NCBI GenBank assembly: GCA_017745235.1
Contig: JAGHZU010000018.1
Location: 1-64,000, forward strand
DNA: 64,000 nucleotides
From: Caulobacter sp.
GTDB taxonomy: Bacteria; Pseudomonadota; Alphaproteobacteria; Caulobacterales; Caulobacteraceae
Direction of reading: 5' to 3'
The notes beneath the pieces were generated by a model that ran no database searches, was not told the origin of the DNA, and worked only from the letters and a program-made list of their open reading frames with translations. Below are positions 57,079 to 64,000 of the stretch, one piece after another; within the stretch, counting starts at the first letter, position 1; the number at the start of each line of letters is the position of its first letter. Position numbers and translations under genes: made by a program.

Positions 57079-58950
57079 CTAAGACTCCGCCTCGGCCAGT
57101 TGCTCTGCAACGTCCATCCACGCGGCTTCGGCCTCGTCGAGCTTCACCCTGGCGGCGTCGCGACGCTTGGTCAGTTCGGCCACCTTGTCCGGTCGCTTCA
57201 CGTAAAGGTCCGGATCGGCCAACTGCTCTTCCAGTTCCACGAGATTGCGGTTGCAGCGGTTCATCACCTGCTCGGCGGCTTCGACCTTGCGGCGCAGGGG
57301 TTCGACGGCGACCGTCTTTTTCGGCGCGGCGGCGGGCTCGGCCTTGGCCGGCTCACGATCGACCTGGGTCGGTTTCACCGCAAGCTTGGCGCGCTCGAGC
57401 ACGAACCTGGCGTAGTCGTCCATGTCGCCGTCGAAGGGCTTCACTGATCCATCGGCCGCCAGCCACAGTCGGTCGGCGACCAGCTCCATCAGCGAGCGGT
57501 CGTGGGTGATCAGCAGGACCGCGCCCTCGTAGTCGTTCAGCGCGTCCAGCAGGGCCCGGCGGCTGTCGATGTCCAGGTGGTTGGTCGGTTCGTCCAGGAT
57601 CAGGATGTGCGGGGCGTCCATCGCCACGAGGTTCAGCAGCAGGCGCGCGCGTTCGCCGCCCGACAGGCTGTCGACCTTGGTCTCCTGCTTCTCGAAGCCC
57701 AGCCCGAACTGGGCCAGCTTCGAGCGGCGCGAGCTTTCGGACGCTTCCGGCATGGCCCGGCGAATGATCTCCAGCGGGGTGTCGTTGGGATCCATCGCTT
57801 CGATCTGGTGCTGGTGGAACCAGCCGACCCTCATCTTCTTGTCGCGGTGCAGTTCGCCTTGCTGGATGTCCAGCGCGCCGGCGATCATCTTGGCGAAGGT
57901 CGACTTGCCTGCGCCGTTCACGCCCAGCAGGCCGATGCGGTCGTCCAGGTCCATGCGCAGGTTCAACTGTTTCAGGATCGCGCGGCCGGCCTCGTAGCCC
58001 ACGCTGGCCTTCTCCAGCCGGATCAGCGGCGGGGCCAGCGGTTTGGGCGGCGAAGGCAGGGTGAAGGGCGCCACGCGCTCCTCGATCGTGGTGGCCACCG
58101 GCTCCATCTTGGCCAGCCGCTTCATCCGCGACTGAGCCTGAGCCGCCTTTGAGGCCTTGGCTTTGAAGCGGTCGATGAACGATTGCAGGTGGGCGCGTTC
58201 GGCGTCCTGCTTGGCCTTGGCCGACAGCTGCAGGCGAGCCTTCTCTGCGCGGCGCTTCTCGAAGTCGTCGTATCCGCCGACGTAGAGTTCCAGCTTGCCG
58301 TTCGCCAGGTGCAGCATGTGGGTGCAGCTGTTGTTCAGCAGCTCGCGGTCGTGGCTGACGATCAGGGCGGTATGCGGGTATTTCTGGAGCCTGGCTTCGA
58401 GCCAGAGCGCGCCTTCCAGGTCGAGATAGTTGGTCGGCTCGTCCAGCAGCAGCATGTCCGGCTCCGCGAACAGCGCCGCGGCCAGGGCCACGCGCATGCG
58501 CCAGCCGCCCGAGAACTCGGCCATCGGCCGGGCCAGGTCATCCTGGGTGAACCCCAGGCCGATGAGAATTTCGGAGGCCCGCGCCGGCGCGGCGTCGGCG
58601 TCGATCTCGATGAGGCGGCCCCAGATCTCGCCCATCTCTTCAGGCGGGGCCGTCTCCAGGCGGGTCATCAGCCGATGGCGCTCCTCGTCGGCCTCCAGCA
58701 CCGTTTCCAACAGGGTGAAAGGCGTGGCGGGATGTTCCTGGTCCACCGAGCCGATGCGCGCGTTCTTGGGCAGGCTGATCTCGTCGTCGCCCGCATGCAG
58801 GTGCCCCAGGATCAGCTTGAACAGCGTGGACTTGCCCACGCCGTTGCGTCCGATCAGGCCGACTTTCGCGCCTGGCGGCAGGCTGACGGTGGCGTGGTCG
58901 AAGAACCGCCGCCCCCAGGCGTCGAAGGTTAGGTCGTTGATCTGGAGCAT
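57079..58950 (-). CDS. ABC-F family ATPase
   Basis: A 623-residue protein with two ABC ATPase domains and no transmembrane segments. Walker A motifs are GRNGVGKST (about residues 35-43) and GVNGAGKST (about 345-353); signature motifs are FSGGWRMR and LSGGERAR; Walker B segments are LLLDEPTNYLDLE and LILDEPTNHLDID. An interdomain linker (FIDRFKAKASKAAQAQSRMKRLAKM) and a C-terminal coiled coil (LRRKVEAAEQVMNRCNRNLVELEEQ) mark the Uup/YheS-type ABC-F group, which acts on ribosomes. The exact subgroup is not certain. Confidence 0.93.
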   Translation of the reverse strand: MLQINDLTFDAWGRRFFDHATVSLPPGAKVGLIGRNGVGKSTLFKLILGHLHAGDDEISLPKNARIGSVDQEHPATPFTLLETVLEADEERHRLMTRLETAPPEEMGEIWGRLIEIDADAAPARASEILIGLGFTQDDLARPMAEFSGGWRMRVALAAALFAEPDMLLLDEPTNYLDLEGALWLEARLQKYPHTALIVSHDRELLNNSCTHMLHLANGKLELYVGGYDDFEKRRAEKARLQLSAKAKQDAERAHLQSFIDRFKAKASKAAQAQSRMKRLAKMEPVATTIEERVAPFTLPSPPKPLAPPLIRLEKASVGYEAGRAILKQLNLRMDLDDRIGLLGVNGAGKSTFAKMIAGALDIQQGELHRDKKMRVGWFHQHQIEAMDPNDTPLEIIRRAMPEASESSRRSKLAQFGLGFEKQETKVDSLSGGERARLLLNLVAMDAPHILILDEPTNHLDIDSRRALLDALNDYEGAVLLITHDRSLMELVADRLWLAADGSVKPFDGDMDDYARFVLERAKLAVKPTQVDREPAKAEPAAAPKKTVAVEPLRRKVEAAEQVMNRCNRNLVELEEQLADPDLYVKRPDKVAELTKRRDAARVKLDEAEAAWMDVAEQLAEAES

Positions 58951-59044
58951 TTAAGATTACGCGGCGGGTTGGCGGGGAGGAGGCGCCCGGCTATAAGCCC
59001 GCAACCTCCCAATCTACAAACTTTCTCTGTGAGATTTTCGGATC

Positions 59045-59464
59045 ATGACCGAACGCACCTTCTCGATCATCAAGCCTGACGCGACCCGCCGCAACATCAC
59101 CGGCAAGATCAACGCCGTGATCGAGGAAGCCGGCCTGCGCATCGTGGCCCAGCGCCGCGTCAAGCTGACGGAAGCCCAAGCCAAGAAGTTCTACGAAGTG
59201 CACGCCGAGCGCCCGTTCTACGGTGAACTGGTCGCCCAGATGACCGCCGAGCCGGTCGTCGTGCAGGTCCTGGAAGGCGACAACGCCGTGGCCAAGTACC
59301 GTGAAGTCATGGGCGCCACCAACCCGGACAACGCCGACGAAGGCACCATCCGCAAGCTGTTCGCCCTGTCGATCGGCGAGAACTCGGTCCACGGTTCGGA
59401 CAGCCTCGAGAACGCGGGCATCGAAATCGCCCAGTTCTTCAAGGATGAAGACATCGTCGGCTAA
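59045..59464 (+). CDS. ndk: Nucleoside diphosphate kinase
   Basis: A 139-residue Ndk that equilibrates nucleoside di- and triphosphates. [17 protein letters not shown] opens the protein and the phosphohistidine is H116 (NSVHGSDS). It is monocistronic with a strong terminator 27 bases after the stop. Confidence 0.98.
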   Translation: MTERTFSIIKPDATRRNITGKINAVIEEAGLRIVAQRRVKLTEAQAKKFYEVHAERPFYGELVAQMTAEPVVVQVLEGDNAVAKYREVMGATNPDNADEGTIRKLFALSIGENSVHGSDSLENAGIEIAQFFKDEDIVG

Positions 59465-59490
59465 CGCCGGACGAATCTTCGAAGGATCAG

Positions 59491-59521
59491 CGGCCGGGTC
59501 GGAGACGACCCGGCCGTTTTT
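59491..59521 (+). terminator. Rho-independent terminator after ndk
   Basis: An 11-bp stem CGGCCGGGTCG / CGACCCGGCCG with a GAGA loop, followed by TTTTTC. One of the clearest terminators in the window. Confidence 0.95.
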
Positions 59522-59699
59522 CTTTGCCTGGGCCTTGCTTGCACGATAGGCGCGACCCATCTCCGACCGCTCGACGAATGGTCGAGTTGCGGCGGGGCGC
59601 CGCGGGGAGGGGCGTTCGTCGGGGGACGACCGGATTCGCCATAGGCGGATGCGGATATGGCCCCTTAGGGCGGCGTCCCGATCGGCGAAGGGGGCGAGC

Positions 59700-60542
59700 A
59701 TGGCGAACATTCCTCTCACCAAGGCGCTGCGCGCCGAGTACGTCCGGCTGTTCGACACATGCCGGATCCGCGCCGGGCGTGCGGCGGAGGTCGAGAGGCT
59801 GGTTGATCAACTGGCGTCCCATCGCGCGCGCTACGCGGCGGTCGAGCAACGACTGGGCGCGCCATGGGCCGTCGTGGCCGTCATCCACAATATGGAGGCT
59901 GGTCAGGACTTTTCTCGCCATCTCCACAACGGCGATCCGCTGACAGCCCGCACCATGCAGGTGCCGGCCGGCCGACCCAGGACGGGTTCGCCGCCCTTCA
60001 CCTGGGAAGAGAGCGCCATCGACTCCCTTCGGCTGAAGGGCCTGGGCGCGGCCACGGGCTGGACCCTGGCGGGGACGCTCTATCAGCTCGAGCGCTACAA
60101 CGGCTTCGGCTATCGCCTCCATCACCCCGCGACCCTGTCGCCTTATCTCTGGGGCTACTCCGACCACTACGCCCAGGGGAAGTACGTCGCCGACGGCCGC
60201 TGGTCCGCCAAGGCGGTGTCCCGCCAATGCGGGGCGGCCGTGTTGCTGCATCGCATGGCCGAGCGAGGATTGATCGGCTTTTCGGACCGTCCGCTCCAGA
60301 CCAAGCCCGAACCGGCCAGGATCGCGGTTCCGGCCTCGATCACCGAGCCGCTGGTCTCGCATTTCGCCCTGACACGCCCCGCCGATGCGGCCGAGCGCGA
60401 GCGGGCCCAGGCGCTGCAGGCCTGGTTGTCCACCTTCCCGGGCGTTTCCCTGGAGACCGACGGCATAGCGGGGATTCGTACGTCCGACGCCTATCGCCGC
60501 GTCACGGGACGGCGGCTGCCGGGCGATCCGCGCGGGGATTAG
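59700..60542 (+). CDS. Lysozyme family protein (COG5526-like)
   Basis: A 280-residue protein without an obvious signal peptide. The central domain has IHNMEAGQDFSRHLHNGDPLTARTMQVPAGRP, PPFTWEESAIDSL, LYQLERYNGFGYRLHHPATLSPYLWGYSDHYAQGKYVADGRW, the pattern of a lysozyme-like family found in phages and proteobacteria. The glutamate in HNMEAG may be catalytic. The C-terminal 60 residues look like a small peptidoglycan-binding-type module (LQAWLSTFPGVSLETDGIAGIRTSDAYRRVTG). AGGGGG is 6 bases before the ATG at 59700. No phage genes surround it. Its stop overlaps the converging purN stop. Confidence 0.75.
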   Translation: MANIPLTKALRAEYVRLFDTCRIRAGRAAEVERLVDQLASHRARYAAVEQRLGAPWAVVAVIHNMEAGQDFSRHLHNGDPLTARTMQVPAGRPRTGSPPFTWEESAIDSLRLKGLGAATGWTLAGTLYQLERYNGFGYRLHHPATLSPYLWGYSDHYAQGKYVADGRWSAKAVSRQCGAAVLLHRMAERGLIGFSDRPLQTKPEPARIAVPASITEPLVSHFALTRPADAAERERAQALQAWLSTFPGVSLETDGIAGIRTSDAYRRVTGRRLPGDPRGD

Positions 60543-61113
60543 AGGCCGCGCACGAACTCGGCCAGGGTGGCGGCGTACAGCCGGTGCTCCTGCTCCAGCA
60601 CGCGCTCGGCCAGCCTGTGCTCGGTGTCGCCAGGCAGGATCGGCACGCGCGCCTGGCCCAGGATCGGGCCTTCGTCGACCCCGGCGGTGACCAGGTGCAC
60701 GGTGCAGCCGGCCTCGACCTCGCCAGCGGCCAGCGCGCGACCGTGGGTGTCCAGCCCCGGATAGGCCGGCAGCAGGGAAGGGTGGATGTTCAGCATCCGG
60801 CCCTCCCAGGCCTCGACCAGGAACGGCGTCAGGATGCGCATGTAGCCGGCCAGGGCCACGACCTCGATCCCGCGCTGGCGCAGGGCCGCGTCGATGGCGC
60901 GCTCGTGGGCTTCACGGTCCTTGCCGAACGGCTTCTGGTCGACGGCCAGGGCCTCGATCCCGGCTTCGGCGGCGATGGCCAGTCCGCCGGCGTCCGGCTT
61001 GTTGGCCAGCACCAGCGTCACCTCGAAGGGACAGGCCGGATCCCGGGCCGCGCGGACCAGGGCCTCCATGTTGGAGCCCCGGCCCGAGATCAGGACGGCG
61101 ACCTTGGCGCGGC

Positions 61114-61117
<4 letters not shown>
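60539..61117 (-). CDS. purN: Phosphoribosylglycinamide formyltransferase
   Basis: A 192-residue PurN, which formylates GAR with 10-formyl-THF. It opens [17 protein letters not shown] and contains the catalytic region [46 protein letters not shown]. The GTG at 61117 overlaps the purM stop by 4 bases (GTGA); a frame extending upstream over purM is unconserved. Confidence 0.96.
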
Positions 61118-62139
<1,022 letters not shown>

Positions 62140-62157
62140 GCGCTCGCTCTGGATCGG

Positions 62158-62178
62158 AAACGGCCCAAGGGGCCGTTT
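62158..62178 (-). promoter_or_regulatory. Hairpin in the purM leader
   Basis: AAACGGCCC (62158-62166) pairs with GGGCCGTTT (62170-62178) around three bases. On the minus strand it lies 18 bases before the purM ATG and is followed by TTTCCG. It could attenuate purM or modulate translation. Confidence 0.45.
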
Positions 62179-62215
62179 GGACAAGGAAAAGTTGACGCCC
62201 AACTCATGCTTTAGC

Positions 62216-62245
62216 TTGCAGACTCGGGGGTGCGCGAGGCTATTA
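62216..62245 (+). promoter_or_regulatory. Candidate rnd promoter (leaderless)
   Basis: TTGCAG (62216-62221) and CTATTA (62240-62245) are 18 bp apart. The expected start of transcription falls at the rnd ATG (62253) and no ribosome binding site is visible, so a leaderless message is likely. Confidence 0.45.
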
Positions 62246-62252
62246 GCAGCCG

Positions 62253-63422
62253 ATGACGACGATCACCACCACCGCCGAACTGGCGGCGTTCTGTAATGAG
62301 TTGAAGGGACAGCCCTTCATCGCCGTGGACACCGAGTTCATGCGCGAGACCACCTATTGGCCCAAACTGTGCCTGATCCAGGTGGCTTCGTCCGAGACCG
62401 AGGCCTGCATCGACCCGCTGGCCGACGGCATCGACCTGTCGCCGTTGCTCGACGTGCTGCGCGACACTTCGATCCTCAAGGTTTTCCACGCCGCTCGCCA
62501 GGACGTCGAGATCTTCAACAATCTCAACGCCATGCCGACGCCTCTGTTCGACACCCAGGTGGCCGGGATGGCCGCCGGTTTCGGCGAGCAGATCGCCTAC
62601 GACGCCCTGGTCCGCCAGATGCTCAAGATCGAGCTGGACAAGTCCAGCCGCTTCACCGACTGGGCCCGCCGCCCGCTCAGCGACAGCCAGCTGACCTACG
62701 CCATCGCCGACGTGACCCACCTGGCCACGCTCTTCCCGATCCTGCGCGACCGCCTCGAAAAGGCCGGCCGCCTGGCCTGGGTGGAAGAGGAGATGAAGGC
62801 GCTCAACGATCCGGCCGCCTATGACGTCGATCCGGAAAAGGCCTGGCGGCGCCTGCGTCCGCGCAAGACCAGCGCCAAGTACCTGGCCGTGTTCAAGGCC
62901 GTGGCCGCCTGGCGCGAGCGCACCGCCCAGACCCGCGACCAGCCGCGCGGCCGCATTCTCAAGGACGAAGCGATCGACGAACTGGCCGCCCAGGCCCCGA
63001 CCTCGCTGGACGCCCTGAACAATCTGCGCTCGGTGCCCAAGGGCTTTGGCGGCTCCAAGTTCGGTCCCGACCTGCTGGCGGCCATCAAGACGGCCCTGGC
63101 CGATCCTGAAGGCTACGCGCCGGTCCTGGAGAAGTCCGGCCCGCCTCCGCCGGCCTCGGCCGGCGCCGTGGTCGAACTGCTGAAGGTGCTGCTGAAGGCC
63201 CGGGCCGAGGAGGCCGGCGTGGCCTCCAAGCTGATCGCCACGGTGTCCGACCTCGAGAAGATCGCGGCCGACGACGGCGCCAATACGCCCGCCCTTCAAG
63301 GCTGGCGCCTGGACGCTTTCGGTTCGGACGCCCTGAAGATCAAGCGCGGCGAACTGGCTCTGGTGCTGGATGGCGCGAAGGTGCGGGTCGTCGAGGTCCG
63401 GAGGGCTCCCAAGGCGGACTGA
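62253..63422 (+). CDS. rnd: Ribonuclease D
   Basis: A 389-residue 3' exonuclease that trims tRNA precursors. The DEDD catalytic core shows [24 protein letters not shown] (DTE), [15 protein letters not shown] and the motif III segment [23 protein letters not shown]. Two HRDC-like helical domains follow (about residues 205-290 and beyond). It is divergent from purM. Confidence 0.94.
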   Translation: MTTITTTAELAAFCNELKGQPFIAVDTEFMRETTYWPKLCLIQVASSETEACIDPLADGIDLSPLLDVLRDTSILKVFHAARQDVEIFNNLNAMPTPLFDTQVAGMAAGFGEQIAYDALVRQMLKIELDKSSRFTDWARRPLSDSQLTYAIADVTHLATLFPILRDRLEKAGRLAWVEEEMKALNDPAAYDVDPEKAWRRLRPRKTSAKYLAVFKAVAAWRERTAQTRDQPRGRILKDEAIDELAAQAPTSLDALNNLRSVPKGFGGSKFGPDLLAAIKTALADPEGYAPVLEKSGPPPPASAGAVVELLKVLLKARAEEAGVASKLIATVSDLEKIAADDGANTPALQGWRLDAFGSDALKIKRGELALVLDGAKVRVVEVRRAPKAD

Positions 63423-63474
63423 TCCGCCAGGGACAAGCCGGGGGGCGTAGGGTTTGAGTACACGATGGGACAAC

Positions 63475-64000
63475 ATGGCGGAGGCTTACAGGCCAGCCGC
63501 CCTTTCCCGTCGTCGGCAGATACCGCTGCGCCTCTTCGTGACGCTGGTCGTCTGCGCCGCCATGGCGTGGCGGCCGACCTTCGGTTTCCTCATTCCCTGG
63601 GCGGCGGCCTATGTCGTCGTCCAGATCGCCGAGCACCAGGCGCTCGAGCGGTTCCTGAAATCGGCGCGCCCCGGTCGGATCCTGCCTTTCAACCTGGCCT
63701 GCGACACGGCGATGGCCGTCATCTTCGGGTGGGTGGCGATCCCGATCTGGCAGGTGGGCTCGCCCGCCGCCTCGGCCGGGGCCGTACTGCTGTTGGCCGG
63801 ATCGATCCTGACGGCGCTGATGGGGGCGGAGGGTTGCCTGATGGCCTTCCTGTTCTGCGTCACGCCGCACATGGGCTACCTGGTCGCTCTGCCGCTGGTG
63901 TCGGGTGCGGCCTATGATCCCCTGACGCCCTACTACCTGATCGGCTGTCTGCTGGTGGCCCTGGTGCTGGGCCTGGTCTTCGACTGGTCTCGCCGCGCCT
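63475..64000 (+). CDS. Membrane protein, N-terminal part (cut by window end)
   Basis: The frame stays open from the ATG at 63475 to the last base (175 codons). The visible part has about six hydrophobic helices with short loops (LFVTLVVCAAMAW, FGFLIPWAAAYVVV, NLACDTAMAVIFGWVAIPIW, AGAVLLLAGSILTALM, MAFLFCVTPHMGYLVALPLVSG, YYLIGCLLVALVLGLVFDW) after a basic N-terminus. This looks like the membrane sensor part of a signalling protein such as a histidine kinase or GGDEF protein, but the deciding output domain lies beyond the window. GGGA lies 5 bases before the ATG. Confidence 0.7.
   Translation, partial: MAEAYRPAALSRRRQIPLRLFVTLVVCAAMAWRPTFGFLIPWAAAYVVVQIAEHQALERFLKSARPGRILPFNLACDTAMAVIFGWVAIPIWQVGSPAASAGAVLLLAGSILTALMGAEGCLMAFLFCVTPHMGYLVALPLVSGAAYDPLTPYYLIGCLLVALVLGLVFDWSRRA

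Overview
This is a GC-rich alphaproteobacterial chromosome segment, most likely from the Caulobacteraceae (Caulobacter or a close relative). Three things point there: the rRNA operon ends in 5S then initiator tRNA, TonB-dependent receptors and a Caulobacter-style -10 element (GCTA...) are present, and gene order is typical of alphaproteobacteria (lptF-lptG-lptD-surA-pdxA-rsmA; radA-cvpA-purF; a yfgM-like gene-bamB-der). The assignment comes from reading the sequence; no database search was run.

Layout. 1-215: the end of an rRNA operon (5S tail, initiator tRNA, terminator). 232-3436: a six-helix membrane protein, ThpR, a MocR-type regulator and a divergent DUF983 protein sharing a repeat-rich control region. 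3437-8287: a carbohydrate-uptake locus made of a TonB-dependent receptor and a Tat-exported beta-glucuronidase, preceded by two GntR/FCD-like operators. 8293-11080: a DUF899 protein with two small coupled ORFs, a divergent MarR regulator, an ArsC-family protein and a HAD hydrolase. 11129-14044: seven small genes in which a membrane-protein / ECF sigma factor / short two-helix protein module occurs twice. 14117-19207: panB, then the yfgM-like gene, bamB and der. 19300-26520: a soluble PAS chemoreceptor, an SDR enzyme, an SBF-like transporter and the overlapping radA-cvpA-purF operon. 26696-35561: a Yip1 protein, alr, marC, dnaB, a second TonB receptor and rpsF-rpsR-rplI. 35632-43886: two exported proteins, a periplasmic peroxiredoxin, then fabD-fabG-acpP-fabF-mltG-yicC-gmk. 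43915-52816: an APH-like kinase and the outer-membrane biogenesis operon lptF-lptG-lptD-surA-pdxA-rsmA. 53077-64000: pepA-holC-I78 lipoprotein, a carbohydrate-binding remnant, an ABC-F ATPase, ndk, a lysozyme-family protein, purM-purN, rnd and the start of a membrane protein cut by the window edge.

Much of the window is housekeeping: fatty acid, purine, pantothenate and B6 synthesis, LPS transport, outer-membrane assembly and replication. The parts least explained by known biology are the duplicated ECF sigma cassette, the glucuronide locus with its operators and a possible third site 51 kb away beside a carbohydrate-enzyme remnant, the MocR control region, and short coupled ORFs that are easy to miss. 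No CRISPR array, complete insertion sequence, prophage or integrase was seen.
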